Of a DNA stretch of 64,000 nucleotides, positions 1 to 8,936 are shown in pieces (positions within the stretch are counted from its first letter, which is position 1; every line of letters starts with the position of its first letter). Below the pieces are notes generated by a model. That model worked only from the letters and a program-made list of their open reading frames with translations. It was not told the origin of the DNA and searched no databases. Where the stretch lies: NCBI GenBank assembly GCA_937141405.1, contig CAKZQQ010000008.1, forward strand, positions 1 to 64,000, read 5' to 3'. Source of the stretch: an uncultured Campylobacterota bacterium. GTDB taxonomy: Bacteria; Campylobacterota; Campylobacteria; Campylobacterales; Sulfurovaceae. The translations under genes were made by a program, and so were the position numbers.

Positions 1-172
1 ACAGCGTATGGACTTAAGTCTCTTATCTCAAGCGACCGGATTTTTCAAATGGACCATCAAAAGAGATTTTAATCCAAAAAAATTTATGCGGATAAAAACC
101 TGTAGACTTTTAACATACTGTGATGTGCTCGGAATAGATGAGCAAGAGATAAAAAGGCTTCCTTGTGAATAA
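1..172 (+). CDS. 3' end of an unidentified gene of the aryl polyene-type cluster
   Basis: The frame starting at base 2 is open from the window edge to a TAA at 170-172 and gives about 56 residues ending in IDEQEIKRLPCE. An in-frame ATG at base 8 would allow a separate small protein, but there is no ribosome binding site in view, so I read it as the C-terminus of a longer gene. It overlaps the GTG start of the next gene by 8 bases, the same overlap style used along this cluster, so it belongs to the same operon. The visible part (basic and aromatic, with TGFFKWTIKRDF) has no motif I can assign. Confidence 0.5.
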   Translation, partial: QRMDLSLLSQATGFFKWTIKRDFNPKKFMRIKTCRLLTYCDVLGIDEQEIKRLPCE

Positions 173-1157
173 ATTTCAGCATAAACATCACGCCCACTGT
201 GAGAGCGGTGTTATCTCTTCTATGCTAACATACAATGGCTTACCGATAAGCGAACCTATGGTTTTTGGGGTATCAAATACACTCAATTTTGCTTATATTC
301 CTTTTGTAAAAATGGGAGGTATGCCTTTAATCGCTTATCGAAGCATGCCAAAATCTATTGTCAAAAATTTGAAAAAAAACCTTCGTGTAGAGATGAAAAT
401 GGAAACATTTAAATCTCAAAAAAGGGGGGAAGAAAGGGTAGATGAGCTTCTAAAAGAAGGCAAAATATTGGGTGCGCAAGGCTCTATGTATTGGCTTGAA
501 TATGTTCCTGAAGAACTGAGCTTCCATTTCAATGCGCACAATTTTATAATTTTTGGCAAAAAAAAGGACACCTATCTCATCAGTGACCCTGTCTTTCAAG
601 ATCCTATGGAGTGCTCTAAAAAATCTTTAACAAAAGCAAGGTTTTCAAAAGGTGTCATGGCACCAAAGGGCTTATTGTATTATCCTACTTTTGTTCCAAA
701 AGAGCTTGACCTTAAAAGTGCAATCACCAAAAATATAAAAAAATTATCTAAAAGGATGTTAAGTAAAGCTGTTCCTATTGCAGGAATCAGCGGGATGAAA
801 TATTTAGCACATGCGATTGTAAAATTAGATAAAAGAGATAAAAAATATGCAAAACTTTTCTTGGGTAATATCGTTCGAATGCAAGAAGAGATAGGGACCG
901 GAGGAGCAGGATTTCGATTTATGTATGCCTCTTTTTTGCAAGAAGCAAGTGAGATATTTGGACAAGATGCCATTTTAAATGAAGCTGCACAGATGATGCT
1001 ACAAGTTGGAGACGAATGGAGAGAGTTCGCTTTGATGATTGCAAAAGCTATCAAATCAAATCAAGAAATTGATTTTAGGAGCATATCTAGTATGCTTTTA
1101 CACATCGCTTCAAATGAAACAAAAGTTTATAAAAAACTTTTAGAATTTGGAAAGTAA
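165..1157 (+). CDS. BtrH N-terminal domain / DUF4872-like protein
   Basis: 330 residues from a GTG start. The N-terminus has the Cys/His arrangement of the BtrH family (HKHHAHCESGVISSML, with Cys around residue 12 and the 'HFNAHNFIIFG' and 'YLISDP' segments near 120-150), a papain-like fold related to the butirosin acyltransferase BtrH. The C-terminal half is helical and resembles DUF4872. BtrH itself transfers an acyl group from a carrier protein to an amine, so a role in moving an acyl chain off a carrier is possible here, but this is inference. It sits 2 bases before the ABC exporter genes of the cluster and is probably co-translated with them. Confidence 0.65.
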   Translation: MNKFQHKHHAHCESGVISSMLTYNGLPISEPMVFGVSNTLNFAYIPFVKMGGMPLIAYRSMPKSIVKNLKKNLRVEMKMETFKSQKRGEERVDELLKEGKILGAQGSMYWLEYVPEELSFHFNAHNFIIFGKKKDTYLISDPVFQDPMECSKKSLTKARFSKGVMAPKGLLYYPTFVPKELDLKSAITKNIKKLSKRMLSKAVPIAGISGMKYLAHAIVKLDKRDKKYAKLFLGNIVRMQEEIGTGGAGFRFMYASFLQEASEIFGQDAILNEAAQMMLQVGDEWREFALMIAKAIKSNQEIDFRSISSMLLHIASNETKVYKKLLEFGK

Positions 1158-1159
1158 CA

Positions 1160-1846
1160 ATGATACAAGTGCACGATGTTCATAAAAGCTATGGGGATGT
1201 AAAAGCACTTGATGGGCTCTCTTTTCACGTTCAAAAAGGCTCTATTTTTGGCTTACTTGGAGCTAATGGAGCCGGAAAAAGTACGATACTCTCTATTTTA
1301 AATGGATTAAGCACTTATGAAAATGGTTATATTGAAATTGCTAATCTTGATTTAAAAACTCATCAAAGAGATATCAGAAAGATATCTTCTCTTGTTCCTC
1401 AAAATCTAGCCTTTTACGAGCGACTAAGCGTAAGAGAAAATTTAGATTTTTTTTCAAAAGTACAAAAAACCAATAAAGAGCAGTATCAAAAAGCTATAGA
1501 GGTTAATAATCTAGAGAATTTTTTGGATAAAAGAGCTGCTTTTCTCTCAGGCGGACAAAAAAGAAGACTCAATATTGCTATAGGGCTTTTGAACAATCCG
1601 AAAATTATCTATTTTGATGAACCAACCGTTGGAGTTGACCCCAAGAGCCGTAGTGAAATCCTAGAGTCTATCAAAAGTTATAAAGATTTTGGAATTACAG
1701 TCTTATATACAAGTCATCAACTCGATGAAGTGAGTATGCTCTGTGACGAAGTTGCTATTATTGATTTTGGTAAATGTGCCATTCAAACAAAAATTACCCC
1801 TAAAACGAATTTAAAGAAATACTTTTGGGAGCAAACAAATGTTTAG
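1160..1846 (+). CDS. ABC exporter ATPase subunit
   Basis: 228 residues, a complete ABC ATPase. Walker A is GANGAGKST (34-42), the signature LSGGQ is at 129-133, Walker B IIYFDEP at 149-155, and the switch His is in TSHQLDE near 186. It resembles the CcmA/NatA group of ATPases that pair with ABC-2 permeases. The next gene overlaps its end by 8 bases (ATGTTTAG) and encodes that permease, so the two form one exporter in the inner membrane. Context suggests it serves the aryl polyene-type product or its lipid carrier; the substrate cannot be read from sequence. Confidence 0.9.
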   Translation: MIQVHDVHKSYGDVKALDGLSFHVQKGSIFGLLGANGAGKSTILSILNGLSTYENGYIEIANLDLKTHQRDIRKISSLVPQNLAFYERLSVRENLDFFSKVQKTNKEQYQKAIEVNNLENFLDKRAAFLSGGQKRRLNIAIGLLNNPKIIYFDEPTVGVDPKSRSEILESIKSYKDFGITVLYTSHQLDEVSMLCDEVAIIDFGKCAIQTKITPKTNLKKYFWEQTNV

Positions 1847-2969
1847 TGCCTTGGTAAAAAAAGAATTTTTATTAGTTTTAAGAGATAAGCATGCGTTGAT
1901 GGCACTTTTTATAATGCCGGCAATTTTTATCTTGATTATGTCTGTTGCGATGCGAGATGTTTTTTCCCAAGAGAGTGTGAGCTTCAAAATTGCTATTGAA
2001 AATCATGACAAGAGCCCTACTGCAAAGAAACTCATGTATAATTTATTTAAAGATAAAAACTTTATCAATACGCCCAAAGAAGACGCAGATATCCTTCTCA
2101 TTTTACCAAAAGATTACGTCAAAGCAAACAAAAAAATAGAAATTGATATTAAAAACTCCCTCAAGATAGAAGAGATAGATCTTTTAAAAGCAAAGTTGCT
2201 AAAACATGTGCTTACACTAAAACTTGATGTGATACAAGAAAAATTAAGTGATTTTTCCGACGAAGCTGCTGCAGCCGTTAGATCTGTTGCTCTTGATGAA
2301 GATAAGCTTTTGCAAATAAAGTATAATGAACAAGAAAAAATACCAAATTCTACCCAGCAGAGCGTGCCTACGTGGATAGTTTTTGGAATGTTCTTTATTA
2401 TCATCCCTATGTCAACAATCTATATACACGAACGTGAACAAAATACTCTATCTAGACTTTTTTCCATGAATGTTCCTGCATCTTTACTTGTCTTTTCAAA
2501 AATAGTGCCCTATCTTCTAATCGCACAGTTGCAAATGGTTTGCATGGTACTTGTAGGTATCTATCTTGTTCCTATATTTAATACGCCCGCATTGGAAATT
2601 AACGGGACTTTATCTGCTCTGTTTTTCATCTCTTTTGCCTTAAGTTTATCTGCAATTGGCTTTTCTTCTTTGATTGCCGTTAGTGCAAAAACAACCGAAC
2701 AAGCAACAACCATAGGTGGGATCTCAAATATCTTGTTGGGTGCCATTGGCGGAGTTATGGTGCCAAAGTTTATCATGCCTCAGTTTATGCAAACTTTAGC
2801 AAATATATCGCCGATGTCTTGGGGATTGGATGGATTTTTAAAGATTTTTCTTCAATCGGCATCCGTGGCAAATATTATAAGTGAATCTTTGATGCTAATT
2901 ACCTTTGGCATAGTAACGCTATTGATTTCTGTTGTAATTTTAAAAATAAAGGCAAATAATGGGCTATGA
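1839..2969 (+). CDS. ABC-2 type permease
   Basis: 376 residues. One membrane segment lies near residues 20-40, followed by a hydrophilic extracytoplasmic region of roughly 130 residues (about 45-175) and then five or six hydrophobic segments to the C-terminus. This is the topology of ABC-2 membrane subunits of the ABC2_membrane_3 type (YhhJ/NatB-like). It overlaps the upstream ATPase by 8 bases and the downstream carrier-protein gene by 11 bases, so translation is likely coupled. It is the membrane half of the cluster's dedicated exporter, in addition to the MMPL protein further downstream. Confidence 0.85.
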   Translation: MFSALVKKEFLLVLRDKHALMALFIMPAIFILIMSVAMRDVFSQESVSFKIAIENHDKSPTAKKLMYNLFKDKNFINTPKEDADILLILPKDYVKANKKIEIDIKNSLKIEEIDLLKAKLLKHVLTLKLDVIQEKLSDFSDEAAAAVRSVALDEDKLLQIKYNEQEKIPNSTQQSVPTWIVFGMFFIIIPMSTIYIHEREQNTLSRLFSMNVPASLLVFSKIVPYLLIAQLQMVCMVLVGIYLVPIFNTPALEINGTLSALFFISFALSLSAIGFSSLIAVSAKTTEQATTIGGISNILLGAIGGVMVPKFIMPQFMQTLANISPMSWGLDGFLKIFLQSASVANIISESLMLITFGIVTLLISVVILKIKANNGL

Positions 2970-3228
2970 AGCATTAAAACTTCAAATTAAAAAAATGATT
3001 ATCGAGGTGTGTGAAAAAGATGATATCAGTCCAGCAGATATTGCTGATGATGTAGAACTTTTTTCTCAAGCATCAAAATTGGATTTAGATTCACTTGATG
3101 CTCTAGAGATCTCTATGGGGCTAAAAAGGGATTATGGAGTCAGGATGGGTGATTCTAAAGATTTTCGAAGAACAGTGACCACCATCAATGAGTTGGCAAA
3201 ATTTATACAAAAAGAAACCAATGGTTAA
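2959..3228 (+). CDS. acyl carrier protein (first of two)
   Basis: 89 residues with the carrier-protein attachment motif LDLDSLDALE; Ser45 is the expected phosphopantetheine site. The rest has the usual four-helix acidic pattern. It lies directly before a ketosynthase and overlaps the permease gene. In aryl polyene and flexirubin clusters, carrier proteins of this size hold the growing polyene chain. A second carrier protein is at 13930-14193. No phosphopantetheinyl transferase is seen in the window, so the activating enzyme must be upstream or elsewhere. Confidence 0.9.
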   Translation: MGYEALKLQIKKMIIEVCEKDDISPADIADDVELFSQASKLDLDSLDALEISMGLKRDYGVRMGDSKDFRRTVTTINELAKFIQKETNG

Positions 3229-4267
3229 TATCTTAGATCATGCAGCAACTTTTGCACAGCCATGCATGTCACAAAAAAAATTGGATGAGGGGAATCTTAT
3301 ACCCTATTTTTCTTTGGAAAAAGAGTGCAAACAAGATCAAAATGAAATTTATAATGCCATAAAAGAAGTTGTTGTGAAAATTTTACCTACACAGAGAGAT
3401 AAAACAGCTTTAATTATCGGCACTTCACTTATCGATTGGAATATAGTGAATGCTATCAATGCTGGAGCCTACGAAGAGAAAACACCTTACCGTTCACTTA
3501 AACGAAGTATTGATAGCTATGCAAAAGATTTGGCCCTTGAACTTGGGTTAAATGAATTTACGATGACAATCAACACAGCTTGTACTTCAAGCGCCAATGC
3601 CATCTTAGAAGCAAGAAATATTATAAATGCAGGATTTGTAGAGTATGCCATTGTCGTCGGTATTGAGATTTTTTCTCCTGTTATGAGTAGCGGATTTTAT
3701 TCTATGGGATTACTTTCTCAAACACTGCCTAAACCTTTTAGTAAAGACAGAGACGGTTTGGTTTTAGGAGAAGGTGTAGGCGCTATGCTTTTGGGGAAAC
3801 ACGCTTCATCATGGGAATTGCTCGGAGGATTTAGCAATTGCAATTCAGCGACAATAGCCTCTGTTAGTGAAGAGGGAGATGAGTGCGTAGAGGTGATGGA
3901 GAATGCGCTTCAGGTTTGTTCTTTACAACCAAAAGATATTACCGCCATAAAAGCTCATGCTACAGGCTCCTTGGCAAATGACGAAGCAGAGATGAATGCC
4001 TTAAAAAAAGTATTTAAGGAGGAGCCGCTCATCACCACACTCAAACCGTATATTGGACATACTATTGGGGCTTCTGGAGTATTAGAATTAATTTTTTTAA
4101 TTGAGTGTATCAATGGCGGGTATTTACCAAAAACTTTAAATTGTAGTGACTCCATAGGATATAAACCGATTCAAGAAGATACAGCTTGCAGTAGAGGAGT
4201 TTTTATGTGTAATTTTTTTGGATTTGGAGGAAATAACATCTCTTTGCTCCTTGGGAAAACCGTATGA
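3221..4267 (+). CDS. beta-ketoacyl-ACP synthase (active, first of two)
   Basis: 348 residues from ATG 3221. A longer frame begins at ATG 3188 but would lie well inside the carrier gene; 3221 gives the ATGGTTAA 8-base overlap seen elsewhere in the operon. The catalytic Cys-His-His set is complete: INTACTSS (Cys about 121), KAHATGS, and GHTIGASG; the C-terminal GFGGNN loop is present. It is shorter than FabF (about 410). The family condenses malonyl-ACP with an acyl chain. The next gene is a Cys-less relative overlapping by 4 bases, suggesting a KS/chain-length-factor pair. Confidence 0.88.
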   Translation: MVNILDHAATFAQPCMSQKKLDEGNLIPYFSLEKECKQDQNEIYNAIKEVVVKILPTQRDKTALIIGTSLIDWNIVNAINAGAYEEKTPYRSLKRSIDSYAKDLALELGLNEFTMTINTACTSSANAILEARNIINAGFVEYAIVVGIEIFSPVMSSGFYSMGLLSQTLPKPFSKDRDGLVLGEGVGAMLLGKHASSWELLGGFSNCNSATIASVSEEGDECVEVMENALQVCSLQPKDITAIKAHATGSLANDEAEMNALKKVFKEEPLITTLKPYIGHTIGASGVLELIFLIECINGGYLPKTLNCSDSIGYKPIQEDTACSRGVFMCNFFGFGGNNISLLLGKTV

Positions 4268-4998
4268 AGCTTTATGTTCATGGATATAGTTCATTTTTGT
4301 CTGAAGAGACAAAAGATATAAAAAAGATTCTTAAAAACAAGTACAAGGTAGAAACAAGAAGACAAGATGCTTTTATCCATTTAGCTTTGTATGGGGCTGA
4401 GCTCTTAAAAGAGCAAATACAGATCAAAGAAGAGGATGAGTTGTATATCACTAGTGGCGTTGGAGATATAGATGTGATTTATAAAACAAACACTTGTATA
4501 TACAAAGAAAATAAACCTTTACAATTATTTGATTTTATAAATTTTTTAGGCAATACAACGAGTTATTATGTGGCAAAATCTTTGGGGCTCAAAAGCAAAA
4601 ATATATTTCAAATTTCTGATAATTTTACATATTATTATACTTTGATGAGTGCGTACGCTTCAATTTGTAATAATAAAAATGATGTTATTATAGGTTCAGT
4701 GGATTTAGTAAGCACTCCCCCCAATGTTATTAAAAGAGTTTTAGGTGTAGATGAGTCAACAAAGGTGGTCAGTAGCGTAAATTTTCAAAAATTTTCACTC
4801 CAAAAACAAGGAGCAATTGCTAGCGTGGAATTCAACATAGACGATGTTGATGAAAGCGTAAATTGTAAAGATGGAGCGTTTTATTTTGAAACAAAGATGA
4901 GCTACATGCTGAACCAAGCAATTCAAAAGGGAAGCAACAGCATTTTGAGTGAAAAAAATGGAGATCAGATCAAGTTTCTAAAGGTTGAAATGATATGA
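4264..4998 (+). CDS. ketosynthase-like protein without catalytic Cys
   Basis: 244 residues, aligning by eye with the N-terminal and middle part of ketosynthases but with the nucleophile loop changed: where its neighbours read TACTSS, this one reads SDNFTY, placing Asn120 at the Cys position. The two catalytic His loops are also absent and the protein stops early. It starts 4 bases inside the preceding active ketosynthase gene. Such partners act as chain-length factors or scaffolds in KS heterodimers, and that is the likely role. A strongly degenerate KS is also possible, but the intact frame and tight coupling argue against a pseudogene. Confidence 0.65.
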   Translation: MKLYVHGYSSFLSEETKDIKKILKNKYKVETRRQDAFIHLALYGAELLKEQIQIKEEDELYITSGVGDIDVIYKTNTCIYKENKPLQLFDFINFLGNTTSYYVAKSLGLKSKNIFQISDNFTYYYTLMSAYASICNNKNDVIIGSVDLVSTPPNVIKRVLGVDESTKVVSSVNFQKFSLQKQGAIASVEFNIDDVDESVNCKDGAFYFETKMSYMLNQAIQKGSNSILSEKNGDQIKFLKVEMI

Positions 4999-6089
4999 GA
5001 GCATATATAAATAACTATGAGCTACAATGTAATGCGGGGAATGTTTCTGAACTAATGGATGCAATTTATAAAAAAAAATCTGCCTTAGTAGAAAGTAGTG
5101 ATTATATCCAAGGAAGCACGGCTGGTTTAGGGATTATGAAATATGAGAACATATATGAAGTATTAGACAAAGTTGTCTCAAAGGTTTTAGAGGCTTCAAA
5201 TTTGAGCACTTTTGAAAATACTCTTTTAATCTTAGGCTCTTCTGTTGGGGGTATGCAAGAGTGCGAGACTATCTTTTATAGGGATAAAAACTATAAAAAT
5301 ATCAATCCCAATAAATATTCGATGAACGCATTGAGTGATTATCTTGCAAAAAAGTATAAATTTTATGATACTAGAGCCATATCAACAGCGTGTACCTCTA
5401 GTGCAAATGCTCTTCTGTTGGCGAAAAGACTTCTGGACGTAGAGGCATATGAAAATATTTTAGTTGTAGGTGCCGATGGCATTTGCAATTCAACAGTACA
5501 AGGTTTTCATGCGCTTGGAGTACTCTCTAGCAAGAAGTGTAAACCATTTGATATCAATAGGGATGGTATGAATGTCGCCGAAGCTGTAGCTGCGATTTTA
5601 CTTCAAAATAAAAAAACAGAAAATTCTATTGAATTAAAAGGTATAGGAGCAAGTAGCGATGCTTACCATATGACAAATCCGAATCCGGAAGGAATAGGTG
5701 CTATGGAGTCTATGAATCATGCGCTCAAAGATGCAAAATTGGAACCATGCGATATTGATTATATTAATGCACACGGAACCGCAACTTTAGCAAATGACCG
5801 TGTAGAAGCTTTGGCAATCGAAAATGTTTTTGGTGCAAGAGTAATTGCAAACTCAACAAAAGCTATCACAGGACATACTTTGGGGGCAGCTGGAGCTGTT
5901 GAAGCTATCATATCTTGCGAGGTTATAAAACACAAAAAAATTCCACCACAAACCAATTTAGATGAACAGGAAAATCAAAATATTACCATCTCACATGAGT
6001 CAAAAATACAAGAGGTCAGAAATGTTTTAAGCAACTCTTTTGCTTTTGGTGGAAATAACACTTCGCTGATTTTAGGAGCACAGAAATGA
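4995..6089 (+). CDS. beta-ketoacyl-ACP synthase (active, second of two)
   Basis: 364 residues of the FabF type. Catalytic residues are all visible: Cys133 in ISTACTSS, His in NAHGTATLAND, His in ITGHTLGAAG, and the C-terminal SFAFGGNN loop. It overlaps the Cys-less protein before it by 4 bases and the second Cys-less protein after it by 4 bases, so the cluster contains two KS-plus-partner pairs. In aryl polyene assembly the KS repeatedly extends an aryl starter with malonyl units on the carrier protein. Which of the two does chain extension and which makes a separate acyl chain cannot be decided from sequence. Confidence 0.88.
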   Translation: MRAYINNYELQCNAGNVSELMDAIYKKKSALVESSDYIQGSTAGLGIMKYENIYEVLDKVVSKVLEASNLSTFENTLLILGSSVGGMQECETIFYRDKNYKNINPNKYSMNALSDYLAKKYKFYDTRAISTACTSSANALLLAKRLLDVEAYENILVVGADGICNSTVQGFHALGVLSSKKCKPFDINRDGMNVAEAVAAILLQNKKTENSIELKGIGASSDAYHMTNPNPEGIGAMESMNHALKDAKLEPCDIDYINAHGTATLANDRVEALAIENVFGARVIANSTKAITGHTLGAAGAVEAIISCEVIKHKKIPPQTNLDEQENQNITISHESKIQEVRNVLSNSFAFGGNNTSLILGAQK

Positions 6090-6733
6090 AATCTGTAGTT
6101 CTCAATATTTGCAGCGCATCAAAAATTTACGACCAAACAAGAATAGATGATTTAGAAGAGAAAAGATTAGTCCCAAATATGATGCTCAGAAGAAGACTTA
6201 CTAGAAATGCTAAGGTGATGCTCTATCTAAGTGATAAGTGTGGATTTCAAAATGGTAAAGTAGTTTATGGAAGTTGTTTTGGAGAGCTTGAGGAGACAGT
6301 GAAGATAGCTGATTCAATAGCTTTTAAAACAACGCTTTCTCCCACTGCATTCCAAAATAGCGTTTACAATACGGCTTCCTCTTATTTTTCACTTATTAAT
6401 TCTGATACAGACGAAATCTTAACGATTTCAAATGGTATGAAAACATCTTTAGACGCACTCAAAATAGCTGCATTACAATCATTGGTTCATGGTGAAAAAG
6501 TCTTATGTGTAGCAGTTGAGTGTCTTAATATAAAAAATATAGAACAGATCAATAAATGTGCAAATTTTTTAGAAGCTGGAGCAGCAGTAGTCGTAGAGAT
6601 TGCTTCCGATGAAAAAGATGCACATGAGATCAAATCAGTCAAGTTTAAAGGAATTATAGATTCCCTGCAAGCTTTACTGAATGTTGTAGATATGTATGAA
6701 AATGGAATAACAAAAATAAGGATAGAGCTGTGA
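6086..6733 (+). CDS. ketosynthase-like chain-length-factor protein
   Basis: 215 residues, matching the N-terminal ketosynthase-like domain used by chain-length-factor proteins of aryl polyene clusters (Ketoacyl-synt_2 type). The nucleophile loop reads ISNGMKTSLDAL, putting Met118 where active KSs have Cys, so no condensation activity is expected. It starts 4 bases inside the preceding active ketosynthase gene and overlaps the lyase gene by 4 bases. I infer it pairs with the upstream KS to set chain length. The family identity is moderately sure because the flanking residues follow the KS pattern. Confidence 0.7.
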   Translation: MKSVVLNICSASKIYDQTRIDDLEEKRLVPNMMLRRRLTRNAKVMLYLSDKCGFQNGKVVYGSCFGELEETVKIADSIAFKTTLSPTAFQNSVYNTASSYFSLINSDTDEILTISNGMKTSLDALKIAALQSLVHGEKVLCVAVECLNIKNIEQINKCANFLEAGAAVVVEIASDEKDAHEIKSVKFKGIIDSLQALLNVVDMYENGITKIRIEL

Positions 6734-8247
6734 TGATAATTGATGATAAAAATGTTGAATATAAAAACTTTACATACAAAGAGGGAGTACGACTTCGTGA
6801 TGATAAAGAGTTTATAGATTTTATTGATGCAGGGCATAACTTTCTGATAAGCCAGATGCGATTAGGTATACCAATATATGGAATCACTACCGGATATGGA
6901 GAAGCCGGCTGTAATTACTCAGTCTTTGAGGAAGCAAAAGAGTTACAAGAAAACTTATACCGTTTTTGTGGTGTAGGTGTTGGAGAGTATCTTGACGGCG
7001 AAGTCTCTCGTCTCATGATGATAGCAAGACTTATAAGTTTGTCAAAAGGAAAAAGCGGTGTAAGCTATGAACTTTTAAAAAGATTTGAGCTTTTAATTAA
7101 CAAAGAGATATATCCGCTTATTCCTTCTCAGGGATCTGTTGGAGCTAGTGGAGACCTTGCACCTCTATCTTATATAGCAGCAGTAATTGCCGGTGAGCGA
7201 GAAGTTATATACAAAAATAAGATAAGAGATGTCATGGATGTTTATAATGAATTGGGCATTGAGCCATATGTTTTTAAAGCCAAAGAGGCTTTAGCGGTTA
7301 TCAATGGGACAGCCACGATGAGTGCTATTGCTATCAAAGCTCTCGAAGAGTTTGAGATTCTTTTAGAAACTATGGAAACTTTTGTAGCCGGAATTTATGA
7401 AGTATTATTATGCGATATTACTCCTCTTGAGCCATTTGTACATGAGAGTAAACCCTTTACGGGGCAAAAAACTACAGCCAACAATATTTTACAAAAGTGT
7501 ATCGATTCAAATCTCACACATAAAGCATTCACTAGATATGAAAATTTTTATTTAGAAAATGGACAAAATATTCAAGATAGATACTCTATACGATGTGCAC
7601 CACAAGTTTTAGGTGTCGCGAGAGATAATCTGGAAATTGCCAAAAAATGGATAGAAACAGAGATAAACGGAGTTAATGATAATCCTCTTATAGATCCTAT
7701 TGGAGAAAAAATTTATACTTCCGGAAATTTTTATGGTGGTTATATTGCTCATGCTATGGATACAATGAGAATTTGCGTTGGGAATATAGCAGATCTGCTA
7801 GATAAAGAGTTTGCTCTCTTGATAGACCATAAATTCAACAAAGGCTTAGGCGAGAGCTTAAAGCTCAATAAAAAAGCAACACACCATGGCTTCAAACTCA
7901 TTCAGGTGACACTAAGCTCATTGAGTGCTGATATCCTAATGAACACCAATGCAGCATCACTCTATTCCCGTTCTACAGAATCATTTAACCAAGATAAAGT
8001 AAGCATGGGAACGACTTCTGCTAGAAATTTTGCAAAACAGTTACCCGATCTAGCAAATATGCTTAGTATAGGTCTTATAGGCATAGCGCAAGCTGTAGAT
8101 ATCAGAGGATATGAAAAATGCTCAGAAAATTTACAAAATTTTTACAATTTGCTCAGAAAAGAAGTAACAAAATTAGAAAAAGATAGAAGACTCGATTTAG
8201 ATATAAAAGCAGTCAAACAGATGATATTAAATGGAAATTTTATATGA
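6730..8247 (+). CDS. aromatic amino acid ammonia lyase (HAL/PAL/TAL family)
   Basis: 505 residues. The MIO prosthetic group forms from Ala139-Ser140-Gly141 in GSVGASGDLAPLS, and the catalytic Tyr is Tyr50 in YGITTGYGE. The enzyme removes ammonia from an aromatic amino acid to give a cinnamate-type acid, the starter of flexirubin-like polyenes. The substrate-selecting pair after LQENLYR is Phe79-Cys80; known tyrosine lyases carry His there and phenylalanine lyases Phe-Leu, so phenylalanine (giving cinnamate) is the better guess. It sits within the ketosynthase operon and overlaps both neighbours by 4 bases. A histidine lyase is unlikely: no hut genes are present and the Ser-His pair is absent. 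Confidence 0.88.
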   Translation: MMIIDDKNVEYKNFTYKEGVRLRDDKEFIDFIDAGHNFLISQMRLGIPIYGITTGYGEAGCNYSVFEEAKELQENLYRFCGVGVGEYLDGEVSRLMMIARLISLSKGKSGVSYELLKRFELLINKEIYPLIPSQGSVGASGDLAPLSYIAAVIAGEREVIYKNKIRDVMDVYNELGIEPYVFKAKEALAVINGTATMSAIAIKALEEFEILLETMETFVAGIYEVLLCDITPLEPFVHESKPFTGQKTTANNILQKCIDSNLTHKAFTRYENFYLENGQNIQDRYSIRCAPQVLGVARDNLEIAKKWIETEINGVNDNPLIDPIGEKIYTSGNFYGGYIAHAMDTMRICVGNIADLLDKEFALLIDHKFNKGLGESLKLNKKATHHGFKLIQVTLSSLSADILMNTNAASLYSRSTESFNQDKVSMGTTSARNFAKQLPDLANMLSIGLIGIAQAVDIRGYEKCSENLQNFYNLLRKEVTKLEKDRRLDLDIKAVKQMILNGNFI

Positions 8248-8936
8248 AAAGTGTGTTGATAACAGGAGCGACCGGAGCCATAGGAGAAGCATGCGCAAGG
8301 TATTTTCATGAAAATGGATATTTTATATATTTACACTATAAGGGCAATAAACAAAAAGCTGCTTCTCTAGCAAATGAGTTAGAAAATTCAAAGGTCATAC
8401 AGTTTGATATATGTAATCAAGAAGAGCTAAAAGAGAAACTTGAAGGAATTGAAGTTGATGTTTTGATAAATAATGCCGGTATTACGAAAGACAAACTCTT
8501 TTTTTGGATGGAAGATGCGGATTGGAAAAGCGTGATAGATACAACCGTGAACGGAACATACTATGTCACAAGAGCTTTACTCGATAATATGATAAGCCGC
8601 AGAGGTGGCTCAATCGTCAATGTTGCTTCTGTTTCCGGACTTGTAGGAAATATGGGGCAGACAAACTATGCAGCTGCCAAAGGAGCTATGATAGCTTTTA
8701 CAAAATCTTTAGCTATAGAATTAGCCCGCTATAAAATTCGAGTCAATGCTGTAGCCCCCGGCCTTATAGAATCAGAAATGACAAAAGATTTAGACTTAAA
8801 AAAATTGAAAAAAGATATCCCTATGCAACGCTTTGGAAAACCAAAAGAAGTTGCTGAGTGCATTTTCTTCTTAGCCGATAGCGCAAACTATGTTTCAGGG
8901 GAGGTTCTTAACATAAGTGGGGGTATGGTGAGGTGA
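8244..8936 (+). CDS. 3-oxoacyl-ACP reductase, FabG-like
   Basis: 230-residue short-chain dehydrogenase/reductase. The NADP-binding TGATGAIG is at residues 7-14, NNAG follows the fourth strand, and the catalytic Ser (ASVSG) and Tyr-x3-Lys (NYAAAKG) are present. It should reduce the beta-keto group after each condensation, so that the dehydratase at 14197 can form the double bonds of the polyene. Start and stop overlap the neighbouring genes by 4 bases. A second, housekeeping fabG is expected elsewhere in the genome; this copy is pathway-specific by position. Confidence 0.88.
   Translation: MKSVLITGATGAIGEACARYFHENGYFIYLHYKGNKQKAASLANELENSKVIQFDICNQEELKEKLEGIEVDVLINNAGITKDKLFFWMEDADWKSVIDTTVNGTYYVTRALLDNMISRRGGSIVNVASVSGLVGNMGQTNYAAAKGAMIAFTKSLAIELARYKIRVNAVAPGLIESEMTKDLDLKKLKKDIPMQRFGKPKEVAECIFFLADSANYVSGEVLNISGGMVR

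Noticed and set aside
421-435. G-run in the BtrH-like gene as a contingency locus
   Set aside because: Only six Gs within an intact frame; too short to suggest phase variation.
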